From Sphingomonadaceae bacterium (GTDB lineage Bacteria; Pseudomonadota; Alphaproteobacteria; Sphingomonadales; Sphingomonadaceae): a DNA stretch of 36,296 nucleotides. Under the pieces are notes generated by a model. That model did no database searches. It saw nothing but the letters and a program-made list of their open reading frames with translations, and had not been told where the DNA came from. Positions 22,593 to 30,280 of the stretch are shown here, piece by piece (the first letter of the stretch is position 1; every line of letters begins with the position of its first letter). Position numbers and translations under genes: made by a program. Location: contig CANGJI010000022.1 of NCBI GenBank assembly GCA_947454135.1, forward strand, positions 1 to 36,296, given 5' to 3'.

Positions 22593-23903
22593 TCACGCCT
22601 CCGGATCGAGATGCAGCCCTTTCCGGCCGTGTTCCGGCGTATCATGCGGGGGCACGGCAACGGGCGCGTCAGGGTCCAGCGGCACTTGCAGCATGCCTTC
22701 CCACTTGGTGATGACCGAAGTCGCCACGGCATTGCCGACCACGTTGGTGGCGGTGCGGCCCATGTCGAGGAAGGTATCGACGCCAAGCAGCAGCGCGACG
22801 CCTTCGACCGGCAGGCCGAACTGGGTGAGCGTGGCGGCGATGACGACGAGGCTGGCGCGCGGAACGCTGGCGATGCCCTTGGACGTGACCATCAGGGTCA
22901 GCAGCATGGCGATCTGCTGCCCCATCGAGAGCGGGATGTTGTAGGCCTGCGCGATGAACAGCGTCGCGAAGCTGGTGTACATCATCGAGCCATCGAGATT
23001 GAAGCTGTAGCCCAGCGGCAGCATGAAGCCCGAAATGCGGCGCGGCACGCCGAACCGGTCGAGCTGTTCGAACAGCTTGGGCAGCGCGCTTTCCGAGCTC
23101 GCGGTGGAGAAGGCGAGCAGGATCGGCTCGCGGATGTAGCGCGCCAGCAGCAGCACGCGCTTCCCGAGGAAGATCCCGCCGAGGCTGAACAGGATCGTCC
23201 AGAGGATCAGCAGGCCGAAGTAGAACTCGCCGACGAAGGCGCCGTAGGTCACGATGATGCCGACCCCGCGCGTGGCGATGACCGAGGCCATCGCGCCGAA
23301 TACCGCGATCGGTGCCGCGCGCATGACGTAGCCGGTGATCGTGAGCATGAGCGTGGCCAGCGCCTCGCACGCGCGCACCAGCGGCGCGCCTTCCTCGCCC
23401 ATCGCGGACAGGCCGAGGCCGGCAAAGATCGCGAAGACGAGGATCTGGAGCACGTTGTTCTTGGCCATCGCGTCGAGCGCGCTGGTGGGGAACACCTCGA
23501 GCACGAAGTGGCGCAGCGTGAAGTCAGCCGTGGCGAGATCGCCGACGGGCGTGGCTGCGGTGATGTTGAGGCCGGCGCCCGGCTGGAACAGGTTGACCAG
23601 CACGAGGCCGAGCCCGATCGAAATGAGGCTCGCGGTGATGAACCATGCGAGCGCCCGCCCGCCGATCCGACCCAGCGCGCTGCTGTCGCCCATGCTGGCA
23701 ATGCCCGTCACCAGCGTCGCGAGGATCAGCGGCGCGATGATCATCTTGATGAGATGCAGGAACACCTCGGGCAGCAGCTTGAGGAGATCCGCGATCTGGG
23801 CGAGATCCTTGTCGCCCGCCGGATAGGACACGTTGAGCGCATAGCCCACGCCGATACCGGCAAACAGGGCGATCAGGATGTAGAGGGTCAGGCGCGTGCC
23901 CAA
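22593..23903 (-). CDS. Dicarboxylate/amino acid:cation symporter (DAACS family)
   Basis: This is a 436-residue inner-membrane transporter of the GltP/DctA/GltPh type, taking up acidic amino acids or C4-dicarboxylates with H+ or Na+. The serine-rich re-entrant hairpin HP1 (AFSTASSESALP), the unwound TM7 motif NLDGS (usually NMDGT), the HP2 segment SKGIASVPRASL and the TM8 binding signature DMGRTATNVVGN are all present. These cover cation and substrate binding. Threonine in NMDGT is replaced by serine and methionine by leucine, which is conservative. Substrate choice cannot be settled. It is a single gene, convergent with the DUF6491 lipoprotein. Confidence 0.94.
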   Translation of the reverse strand: MGTRLTLYILIALFAGIGVGYALNVSYPAGDKDLAQIADLLKLLPEVFLHLIKMIIAPLILATLVTGIASMGDSSALGRIGGRALAWFITASLISIGLGLVLVNLFQPGAGLNITAATPVGDLATADFTLRHFVLEVFPTSALDAMAKNNVLQILVFAIFAGLGLSAMGEEGAPLVRACEALATLMLTITGYVMRAAPIAVFGAMASVIATRGVGIIVTYGAFVGEFYFGLLILWTILFSLGGIFLGKRVLLLARYIREPILLAFSTASSESALPKLFEQLDRFGVPRRISGFMLPLGYSFNLDGSMMYTSFATLFIAQAYNIPLSMGQQIAMLLTLMVTSKGIASVPRASLVVIAATLTQFGLPVEGVALLLGVDTFLDMGRTATNVVGNAVATSVITKWEGMLQVPLDPDAPVAVPPHDTPEHGRKGLHLDPEA

Positions 23904-24025
23904 GTTTTCGGCTCCCCGTTGGTTTGGGGTGGGAGACTAGCGGGGCGGATGGTTTAGGCAACCGGTCTCGGCTCGCAATGCCCACCCCGCTGCGACTAGC
24001 TTCGCTACGCTCAGCAAGTCTCGCG

Positions 24026-24102
24026 GCCCTCCCGCAAGCGGGAGGGCGTACTCGGGTCTTTCTGCTCCCCTCCCGCGCGGGAGGGGTTGGGGGTGGGTTT
24101 TT
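24026..24102. repeat. REP-like palindromic element between the symporter and aroC
   Basis: Two GC-rich palindromes of nearly the same sequence lie in tandem: GCCCTCCCGC-AA-GCGGGAGGGC (24026-24047) and CCCCTCCCGC-GCGGGAGGGG (24067-24086). The second is followed by a G-rich, then T-rich tail (24087-24102) that ends just before the aroC stop. This looks like a dispersed intergenic repeat of the kind common in sphingomonad genomes. The flank to the left (about 23975-24020) may belong to the same unit. Confidence 0.7.
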
Positions 24103-24103
24103 C

Positions 24104-25174
24104 TCAGCCGCCGCACTGGGCGCGGTGCATCAGCTTCTGATCGGCCAGCACCAGCGCCATCATCGCTTCGACCACTGGCACGCCGCGAATGCCGACGCAG
24201 GGGTCGTGGCGGCCCTTGGTGAAGAGCTCGGTCGCTTCGCCTTCGCGGGTGATGGTGGGCACGGGGGTGAGAATCGAGGACGTCGGCTTGAACGCCACGC
24301 GGACGTGGACCGGCTGGCCGGTGGAAATGCCGCCCGCGATGCCGCCGGCGTGGTTGGCGAGGAATTCGGGGGCCTCTTCGCCCGGCCGCATCGGATCGGC
24401 ATTGCCTTCGCCGGTATTGGCGGCAGCGGCGAACCCGTCGCCGATCTCGACACCCTTGACCGCGTTGATGCCCATCATCGCGTGGGCGAGTTCGGCATCG
24501 AGCTTGGCATAGAGCGGGGCGCCCCAGCCGGCAGGGACGCCGCTGGCAGTGCATTCGACCACGGCGCCGAGAGAGGAACCGGCCTTGCGGGCGTTGTCCA
24601 CCAGCGCTTCCCAGCGCGCGGCGGCCTTGGCGTCCGGGCAGAAGAACGGGTTGCGGGTGATCTCGGCGGCGTCGAAGTTGGCGGGGTCGATGGCATCGCC
24701 GCCGATGGCGCTGACCCAGCCGAGCACGCTGACTTCGGGGATGGCCAGCCGCGCCACCGCGCCTGCCGCGACCCGCGCGGCGGTTTCGCGCGCAGAGGAA
24801 CGGCCGCCGCCGCGATAGTCGCGAAAGCCGTACTTGGCATCATAGGCGTAGTCGGCATGGCCGGGGCGATAGGCCTTGGCGACATCGCCGTAGTCCTTGG
24901 AGCGCTGGTCGACGTTCTCGATCATCAGGCTGATCGGAGTGCCGGTCGTCTTGCCTTCGAACACGCCCGAGAGGATGCGGACCTGATCCGGCTCCTGCCG
25001 CTGCGTGGTGAAGCGCGACTGGCCGGGGCGGCGGGCATCGAGGAAGGGCTGGATCAGGCTCTCGTCCAGCGCGAGGCCCGGCGGGCACCCGTCGACCACC
25101 GCGCCCAGCGCAGGGCCGTGGCTTTCCCCCCAGGTGGTGAACCGGAACATATGGCCGAACGTGTTGAAGCTCAT
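24104..25174 (-). CDS. aroC: Chorismate synthase
   Basis: Chorismate synthase makes chorismate from EPSP, the last step of the shikimate pathway, and needs reduced FMN. The 356-residue protein is full length, with H19 in GESHG, H106 in RPGHAD and the signature [12 protein letters not shown] (121-132). The ATG at 25174 ([12 protein letters not shown]) matches the family N-terminus; an upstream start at 25210 would add unconserved residues. It is divergent from the ABM-domain gene with 59 bases between starts and stands alone on its strand. Confidence 0.97.
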   Translation of the reverse strand: MSFNTFGHMFRFTTWGESHGPALGAVVDGCPPGLALDESLIQPFLDARRPGQSRFTTQRQEPDQVRILSGVFEGKTTGTPISLMIENVDQRSKDYGDVAKAYRPGHADYAYDAKYGFRDYRGGGRSSARETAARVAAGAVARLAIPEVSVLGWVSAIGGDAIDPANFDAAEITRNPFFCPDAKAAARWEALVDNARKAGSSLGAVVECTASGVPAGWGAPLYAKLDAELAHAMMGINAVKGVEIGDGFAAAANTGEGNADPMRPGEEAPEFLANHAGGIAGGISTGQPVHVRVAFKPTSSILTPVPTITREGEATELFTKGRHDPCVGIRGVPVVEAMMALVLADQKLMHRAQCGG

Positions 25175-25233
25175 GGCCAGCGCCTTTGCGCAAAATCTTG
25201 CTTTTGTCACGCCCGGTGCGCCAAAGGGGCGCC

Positions 25234-25545
25234 ATGTTCCTCGTCGTCTTCCGCAACCGCAAGCGCGCCGATATCGATGCGGCGGCCTACAGCGCCGATG
25301 CCGATGCGATGGAGGCGCTCGCCGCGGTGCAGCCGGGATACCTCTCGTTCAAGAGCTACACCGCCGAGGACGGCGAAGTCGTGGCGATCAGCGAATGGGC
25401 GGATGAAGCGGCGGCGCTGGCGTGGCGGCGGGTGGCCGAGCACGGCGAGATGCAGGCCAGAGGCCGCGAGGAATACTACGAGGACTACACTCTGTTCGCG
25501 GGGACGCCCAGCCGGGTCCACCGCTTTGCGAGGACCAAGGCATGA
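25234..25545 (+). CDS. ABM-domain protein (antibiotic biosynthesis monooxygenase-like)
   Basis: This is a 103-residue single-domain dimeric alpha/beta-barrel protein of the ABM type. It begins with the strand [10 protein letters not shown], has the [22 protein letters not shown] core, and ends with helices containing [14 protein letters not shown]. Members range from haem-degrading and quinol mono-oxygenases to proteins of unknown role, so no reaction can be assigned. I chose the ATG at 25234 because the first barrel strand begins there. Its stop overlaps the start of the ArsC-like gene (ATGA), which argues for coupled expression and possibly a shared redox or stress role. Confidence 0.85.
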   Translation: MFLVVFRNRKRADIDAAAYSADADAMEALAAVQPGYLSFKSYTAEDGEVVAISEWADEAAALAWRRVAEHGEMQARGREEYYEDYTLFAGTPSRVHRFARTKA

Positions 25546-25889
25546 CGATCACGCTCTACGGGATTCCGAACTGCGACACCGTGAAGAAGGCCCGCACCTG
25601 GCTGGAGGGCAAGGGGATCGCCTATACCTTCCATGACTACAAGAAGGCGGGCGCGGACCCGGCAAGGATCGCGCAATGGATCGCGGCGGCGGGGCGCGAC
25701 AAGGTGGTGAACCGCGCGGGGACGACCTTCCGCAAACTCTCCGAAGCGGATCAGGCGGCGCTCGGCGGCGAGGGGGCTCCGGCGGTGCTGGCGGCCAACA
25801 CATCGGTGATCAAGCGGCCGATTGTCGAGCATCCGGGCGGCTTGCTGGTGGGCTTCAAGGAAGCGGAATGGAGCTCCATTCTGGGTTGA
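25542..25889 (+). CDS. ArsC/Spx-family (YffB-like) reductase
   Basis: This is a 115-residue thioredoxin-fold protein of the ArsC/Spx superfamily. It begins [17 protein letters not shown], with one active-site cysteine (C11) in the first loop and no CxxC pair. NTSVIKRPIVEH carries the conserved arginine-proline of the family. The pattern fits the YffB subgroup, usually annotated as putative glutathione-dependent reductases, rather than a true arsenate reductase; no ars genes are nearby. It is translationally coupled to the ABM gene through an ATGA overlap. Confidence 0.9.
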   Translation: MTITLYGIPNCDTVKKARTWLEGKGIAYTFHDYKKAGADPARIAQWIAAAGRDKVVNRAGTTFRKLSEADQAALGGEGAPAVLAANTSVIKRPIVEHPGGLLVGFKEAEWSSILG

Positions 25890-25910
25890 ATTGACATGAA
25901 AAGATACGCG

Positions 25911-25935
25911 AGCCGCCCTGTTCAGCAGGGGGGCT
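25911..25935 (+). terminator. Weak hairpin after the ArsC-like gene
   Basis: AGCCGCCCTG (25911-25920) can pair with CAGGGGGGCT (25926-25935) except for one mismatch, with a 5-base loop. No T-tract follows, so this is at best a Rho-dependent or attenuating hairpin. It lies 20 bases before the thioesterase start. Confidence 0.35.
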
Positions 25936-25955
25936 GATGTGTTATCTACATCGAT

Positions 25956-26363
25956 GTGAATACTCCGCCCCCCTTTGCTTTCGCCATTACCGTCGATCCG
26001 ACGGACATCGACTTCATGGGGCACGTCAACAATGCCTCCTACCTCAAGTGGGTGCAGGACGCGGTGATCGGCCATTGGCGCACCTTCGCGCCGGCGCAGG
26101 CGATTGCCGATCATGTGTGGGTCGCGACCAACCACAACATCACCTATCGCCGCCCGACATTCCTCAACGATCCGGTGATCGCGCACGTGATCCTCGAACG
26201 GGTGCAGGGCGCGCGCGCGTTCTACGAGACGATCATCAAGCGCGGCGAGGAAGTGCTGGCCGAAGTGAAATCGAGCTGGTGCTGTCTGGATGCCGCGACC
26301 TTGCGTCCGGCCCGGCTGGCGCGCGAACTGGTGGAACGGTTCCTGCCGACCTCGGCGGGGTAA
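25956..26363 (+). CDS. Hotdog-fold acyl-CoA thioesterase (4HBT family)
   Basis: This is a 135-residue protein with the 4-hydroxybenzoyl-CoA thioesterase hotdog fold. It shows the family signature D-I-D-F-M-G-H-V-N-N (17-26) followed by the long helix SYLKWVQDAVIGHW. The strand HNITYRRPTFLNDPV and the ending VKSSWCCLDAAT-RPARL also fit. It should hydrolyse acyl-CoA thioesters in the cytoplasm; the acyl group is unknown. The start is a GTG at 25956, giving MNTPPPFAFAITVD. A nearby ATG at 25954 is out of frame. The palindrome ACATCGATGT overlaps the start codon. Confidence 0.88.
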   Translation: MNTPPPFAFAITVDPTDIDFMGHVNNASYLKWVQDAVIGHWRTFAPAQAIADHVWVATNHNITYRRPTFLNDPVIAHVILERVQGARAFYETIIKRGEEVLAEVKSSWCCLDAATLRPARLARELVERFLPTSAG

Positions 26364-26391
26364 CGCCCTCTACCTTCCCATCTCCCAATTC

Positions 26392-26469
26392 CGTCATTCC
26401 CGCGAAGGCGGGAATCGAGGGCGGCGTAGCGCCTTGGTGCGCTGGATCACTGCCTGCGCGGGGATGACG
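26392..26469. repeat. REP-like element with outer and inner palindromes
   Basis: The outer arms CGTCATTCCCGCG (26392-26404) and CGCGGGGATGACG (26457-26469) are inverted repeats with one G-T pair. Inside lies a hairpin CCCGC-GAAG-GCGGG. Elements beginning GTCATTCCCGCG are widespread dispersed repeats in proteobacteria. It fills most of the gap between the thioesterase and the 61-residue protein, whose transcripts converge here, and may stop or protect both. Confidence 0.75.
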
Positions 26470-26552
26470 AGGGTAGTTTGGCTCGCGGGGCGGTGGTGTC
26501 TCGACTTCGCCCGACACGAACGGAACCTTGTGTGGGGACGAAATGCCGTTTT

Positions 26553-26738
26553 TCAGCGCAGTTTTGCGATGTCCAGACCGTCGGCCTTGGCGCGGATGCG
26601 GATCGATTCCTCGCTGCGGGTGAGCGCCTTGGCGAGGGCCTTCAGCGCCATGCCCTTCTTCGCCAGCATGTGCAGCTTCTGCACTTCGTCGGTGGTCCAG
26701 GCCTGCTTGTGGCGTTCGAAGACTTTTCCGGTAGCCAT
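26553..26738 (-). CDS. Small helical protein with a SANT/HTH-like motif
   Basis: This encodes 61 residues with no named family that I can assign. The sequence is basic and helical. The stretch WTTDEVQKLHMLAKKGMA followed by ALTRSEESIRIRAKADGL resembles a single Myb/SANT-type or helix-turn-helix unit (W-x-x-x-E, then S-x-x-S-I-R-x-R-A). The ATG at 26738 shares one base with the ubiG stop (TGATG), so it is translated by coupling after ubiG. DNA or RNA binding is possible but unproven. Similar small proteins seem to occur in other sphingomonads, which I cannot verify here. Confidence 0.75.
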   Translation of the reverse strand: MATGKVFERHKQAWTTDEVQKLHMLAKKGMALKALAKALTRSEESIRIRAKADGLDIAKLR

Positions 26739-27502
26739 CAGGCGTCCTTCCCATCGGCTTTGCGCGCCGTCACGATGTAGTTGAGCGAGAGGTCGTCCGA
26801 GAGGTGGAGGCCTTTCAGCGGGCTCCACGAAATGCCCTTGGGATTGCCCATCGCGAAGCCGGCGTCTGCAAGCAGATCGCTCAGTTCCAGCGGGGTGATG
26901 AAATCCTCCCAGTGGTGCGTGCCCTTGGGCACCATGCCGAAGCCTTCCGCCGCGCCGACCAGCAGCAGGCGCGAGGCGGTGGTGCGGTTGGGGGTGGAGA
27001 GGACGAGAAGGCCGTCTTCGGCCACGCGTTCGGCCAGTCCGGCGATGAAGGCGGCCTTGTCGGCGACGTGCTCGATCACTTCCATCGAGGTGACGAGGTC
27101 GAACTGGCCGAGGCCGAGCGCGGCGAGTTCGCCGTGGCGGTAGTCGATGGCGAGGCCGCCGGCCTCGGCGTGAGCCTTGGCCGCAGCGATGTTTTCCTCG
27201 GCCGCATCGACCGCGGTGACGCCCGCGCCCATCCGCGCGAGGGGTTCTGCCAGCAGCCCGGCGCCGCAGCCGACATCGAGCGCGGTGCGCCCGGCGAGCG
27301 GGCGGAGCGACTTCGGATCGGCGGCGAAATGCGAATCGATGGCCTCGCGCAGGAAGGCAAGGCGGACGGGGTTGAGCTTGTGCAGCATCGCCGAGCTACC
27401 GACGGGATCCCACCATTCGGCGGCCAGCTTGCCGAAATGGGCGGCTTCCTCGGGCCTGATGGTCGCCGCGCTCTTTGTTGCTTGGATAGTTGCATTGCTC
27501 AT
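26738..27502 (-). CDS. ubiG: Ubiquinone O-methyltransferase UbiG
   Basis: UbiG transfers methyl groups from SAM in both O-methylation steps of ubiquinone synthesis. The 254-residue protein is typical. It begins with helices containing EEAAHFGKLAAEWWDP and HKLNPVRLAFLRE, then SAM motif I LDVGCGAG (75-82) and the acidic strand end TAVDAAEENI (96-105). Later come STPNRT and the membrane-association region GTHHWEDFITPLEL. The ATG at 27502 fits the family start. It is followed by a coupled 61-residue gene and is divergent from lysC with 79 bases between starts. Confidence 0.95.
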   Translation of the reverse strand: MSNATIQATKSAATIRPEEAAHFGKLAAEWWDPVGSSAMLHKLNPVRLAFLREAIDSHFAADPKSLRPLAGRTALDVGCGAGLLAEPLARMGAGVTAVDAAEENIAAAKAHAEAGGLAIDYRHGELAALGLGQFDLVTSMEVIEHVADKAAFIAGLAERVAEDGLLVLSTPNRTTASRLLLVGAAEGFGMVPKGTHHWEDFITPLELSDLLADAGFAMGNPKGISWSPLKGLHLSDDLSLNYIVTARKADGKDA

Positions 27503-27581
27503 GCGGCGACTCTAAAGCGCCGCGTCCGTGCGGTCGAGGGGCCGCATGGGAAACCTTCTTTGTTGCTGCGGGGGAATGAGC

Positions 27582-28838
27582 GTGGCCCGGATCGTGATGA
27601 AATTCGGCGGCACTTCGATGGCCGGGACCGAGCGCATCCGCCGCGTGGCCGGCATCGTGAAGCGCCAGCAGGAAGCGGGGCATGAAGTTGCCGTCGTCGT
27701 TTCGGCCATGGCGGGCGAGACCGACCGGCTGGTGAACTTCTGCCGGGAGGCGAACGCACTTTATGACCGCGCGGAATACGACGTGGTCGTGGCGGCGGGC
27801 GAGCAGGTCACCTCGGGGCTGCTGGCGCTCCATCTGCAGGCGCTGGGGTGCAAGGCGCGTTCGTGGCTCGGCTGGCAGCTGCCGGTGCGCACCGACGATG
27901 CCCATGCCGCCGCGCGCATCGAGACGATCGATTCGGATGCCCTCCTCGCCTCGATGGCGGCGGGCGAGATCGCGGTGATCCCGGGCTTTCAGGGGCTCGA
28001 TCCCGCAGGCCGGGTGACGACGCTGGGCCGCGGCGGTTCGGACACATCGGCGGTCGCGGTGGCGGCGGCGGTGCAGGCGGATCGCTGCGACATCTACACC
28101 GACGTCGACGGCGTCTACACCACCGATCCGCGCATCGTGGCCAAGGCCCGCAAGCTCAAGTACGTGACCTACGAGGAAATGCTCGAGCTCGCCTCGGTCG
28201 GCTCGAAGGTGCTGCAGACCCGTTCGGTCAGCCTCGCGATGAAGGAGGGGGTGCGCGTGCAGGTGCTCTCCTCGTTCATCGACGAAAGCGCGCCGCCGGC
28301 GGACAGCATTCCCGGTACGATGATCGTCAGCGACGAAGAACTTGAAGGAACCGACATGGAACGCCAGCTGATCACCGGCATTGCCGCCGACAAGAACGAG
28401 GCCAAGGTGACGCTGACCCGCGTCGCGGACCGTCCCGGCGCGGTGGCGGCGATCTTCGGCCCGCTTGCCGAGGCGAACATCAACGTCGACATGATCATCC
28501 AGAACATCGCCAAGGACAAGGGCGAGACCGACGTGACCTTCACCTGCCCGCAGGCGGACCTCGCCCGCACGCAGGCGCTACTCGAAGAGCGCAAGGACAA
28601 GATCGGCTACTACCGCATGATCGCGGACAGCAAGGTTGCCAAGGTCTCGGTCGTGGGCGTGGGCATGCGCAGCCATGCGGGCGTCGCCTCGACCATGTTC
28701 AAGGCGCTTGCGGATCGCGGGATCAACATTCAGGCGATCTCGACCAGCGAGATCAAGGTTTCGGTGCTGATCGATTCTGATGAGGTCGAACTCGCCGTGC
28801 GCGTGCTGCACACCGCCTACGGGCTGGACGCGGCCTGA
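27582..28838 (+). CDS. lysC: Aspartate kinase
   Basis: This enzyme phosphorylates aspartate, the entry to lysine, threonine and methionine synthesis. It has an amino-acid kinase domain (KFGGTSMAG at 7-15, TTLGRGGSDTSA, YTDVDGVYTTDPR) and two C-terminal ACT domains for feedback control by lysine and/or threonine. I favour the GTG at 27582 (MARIVMKFGGTS, 418 residues), with GGGGGA six bases upstream. An ATG two codons earlier lies too close to that site. An internal in-frame ATG at 28356 with its own ribosome-binding site could yield a separate beta subunit, as in Corynebacterium and Bacillus aspartokinase II. It is a single gene. Confidence 0.96.
   Translation: MARIVMKFGGTSMAGTERIRRVAGIVKRQQEAGHEVAVVVSAMAGETDRLVNFCREANALYDRAEYDVVVAAGEQVTSGLLALHLQALGCKARSWLGWQLPVRTDDAHAAARIETIDSDALLASMAAGEIAVIPGFQGLDPAGRVTTLGRGGSDTSAVAVAAAVQADRCDIYTDVDGVYTTDPRIVAKARKLKYVTYEEMLELASVGSKVLQTRSVSLAMKEGVRVQVLSSFIDESAPPADSIPGTMIVSDEELEGTDMERQLITGIAADKNEAKVTLTRVADRPGAVAAIFGPLAEANINVDMIIQNIAKDKGETDVTFTCPQADLARTQALLEERKDKIGYYRMIADSKVAKVSVVGVGMRSHAGVASTMFKALADRGINIQAISTSEIKVSVLIDSDEVELAVRVLHTAYGLDAA
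28356..28838 (+). other. lysC: Internal start giving a possible aspartokinase beta subunit
   Basis: Inside lysC, AAGGAA (28345-28350) lies 5 bases before an in-frame ATG at 28356. Translation from there gives 160 residues holding both ACT domains, starting MERQLITGIAADKNEAKVTL. The alpha/beta aspartokinase of Corynebacterium glutamicum uses an internal start at the homologous place. The ribosome-binding site and position are seen directly; actual use is inferred. Confidence 0.55.
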
Positions 28839-28854
28839 GGCCTGCCTTCAGGCC
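28832..28854. terminator. Hairpin shared by the lysC and acyltransferase ends
   Basis: GGCCTGA (28832-28838) and TCAGGCC (28848-28854) form a 7-base-pair stem with a 9-base loop. The lysC stop lies in the left arm and the stop of the convergent acyltransferase gene in the right arm. There is no T-tract, so termination by this hairpin alone is doubtful. Confidence 0.4.
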
Positions 28855-29948
28855 GGAGTGGCAAGGGCCTGGTTCGCGGAAACGCGGCGGGCGAGTGACG
28901 CGCGCACCGGCCGGTCCCATCGCTGTTCCAGCCAGACGGACAGGAGCCATGCGGCGGTGAGCGCTGCGGCCGACAGGGCCCAGCGCCCGCCGATGCCGAG
29001 TTCGGCGCTGGTGGCGATGGCTCCGGCAAGCAGCACCAGCGGAAGGTGCACCGCGTAGAACGGATAGGACACCGCGCCAAAGTGCCGGATCAGCGCTGAC
29101 AGACGGCCCGCGCCTGTCTGCGCGGTACGGGCGCCGAGCCAGACAACCAGCGGCACGGCGATCATGGTCGCGATCAGCGCGGCAAACTGCCGGTCCCCCG
29201 GGATGCAGAACAGCACCAGCACCAGCAGCAGGGCAGGCAGGAGCGGTGACATCGCGCGGCTGGGCTGGCTCGCGGCAAACCGCCGTTCGACGAGAACGCC
29301 GAGCGCAAACGGCAGCAGCACACGCGGCACACCGAACAGGAACAGCACCGGATTGCCGAAGCCGAGCACGCCCGGGCCGACGCCCTTTGCGGCAACGATC
29401 ATCAGGATCACCGCGCTGGCCGCCGCGATCATCACCCAGACCCGGTCGCGGCTGCTGGCGAGGACGGCAAAGATCACTCCGGCGCCCAGTTCGAACAGCA
29501 GCGACCAGAAGACATTGTTGAGCGGAAACGCGATATCGCCGAATGCGAACCCGGCTGGCAGCAGCAGCAGTGTCCCGAGGCCCATCGTGAGGGTTTCGTG
29601 CGCGGGCGCCGGGCGCATCGCCAGCCCGACGGCAACCGCCAGAACGGCCCCGGCAAGGATCATCGGATAGAGCCGGCAGATCCGCAGCACGAAGAACGCG
29701 CCGGGCCGCAGCGTGCCTTCGGCAAGCCGCGCGCCATAGGCATGCGAGAGGACGAAACCGCTGAGGCAGAAGAAGAAATCAACCGCGAGAAAGGTCATGC
29801 AGTTGAAGCCCGCATGGAGGATCAGTCCGTCGACATGCAGCACGCCGACGCTCAGCGCGGCGACACCGCGCAAGCCGTCCAGCCCTTCGAACGCCTGCCT
29901 TGCCACGATGTAACCCGTTCCTGCCCGATTGATCCCACGGTGCAGCAT
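28848..29948 (-). CDS. Acyltransferase-3 family membrane protein (OafA-like)
   Basis: This is a multi-pass inner-membrane protein of about 366 residues with roughly ten hydrophobic helices. The acyltransferase-3 hallmarks are in the first third: FEGLDGLRGVAALSVGVLHV with its conserved arginine and histidine, and FLAVDFFFCLSGFVLSHAY, followed by basic LRICRLYP. Such proteins transfer acetyl or other acyl groups to sugars of O-antigen, peptidoglycan or exopolysaccharides. The substrate is unknown and no glycan genes are adjacent. The ATG at 29948 is my choice; a GTG at 29906 with AGGAA upstream is an alternative. Longer reading upstream is unconserved. Confidence 0.87.
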   Translation of the reverse strand: MLHRGINRAGTGYIVARQAFEGLDGLRGVAALSVGVLHVDGLILHAGFNCMTFLAVDFFFCLSGFVLSHAYGARLAEGTLRPGAFFVLRICRLYPMILAGAVLAVAVGLAMRPAPAHETLTMGLGTLLLLPAGFAFGDIAFPLNNVFWSLLFELGAGVIFAVLASSRDRVWVMIAAASAVILMIVAAKGVGPGVLGFGNPVLFLFGVPRVLLPFALGVLVERRFAASQPSRAMSPLLPALLLVLVLFCIPGDRQFAALIATMIAVPLVVWLGARTAQTGAGRLSALIRHFGAVSYPFYAVHLPLVLLAGAIATSAELGIGGRWALSAAALTAAWLLSVWLEQRWDRPVRASLARRVSANQALATPA

Positions 29949-30280
29949 GGGCCGGAATGGTAAACAAACTGCCCAAGCGGTCTCTGGCGGAGGCAGTGCC
30001 TTCGAGCAGGCGGGCGGGATAAAGTCCCGCCTTCCGGCACCTTGCGGCACCGGAAGGCGGGTGCGACCCCGGGCCCAGGCTTGGCGCCTCGGCTCTCGGC
30101 TCATCCAGGTGGGGGGAGACTACCGGACGCCACCTTTCTACGCGCTGTACGGTCATCGGTGAAATGACGATACTTGCGCTCAGAAATCGAGAATGACGAT
30201 CATTTGACCGATATCCCGCCTTGTTGCCGCCACGAACCGACCTTAAAGCGCGCCGGAATTCTGATCAGGATCCTACGCGA
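29949..30280. other. Divergent intergenic region between the acyltransferase and flavoprotein genes
   Basis: I find no gene here. The region should hold promoters for both divergent genes, but no convincing -35/-10 pair is visible; a lone TTGACC lies at 30204-30209. A 9-base direct repeat AATGACGAT occurs at 30163-30171 and 30192-30200, 29 bases apart. The second copy forms a small dyad AATGA-CGA-TCATT (30192-30204), and GTCAT-N7-ATGAC (30152-30168) encloses the first. These could be regulator sites. Confidence 0.45.
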
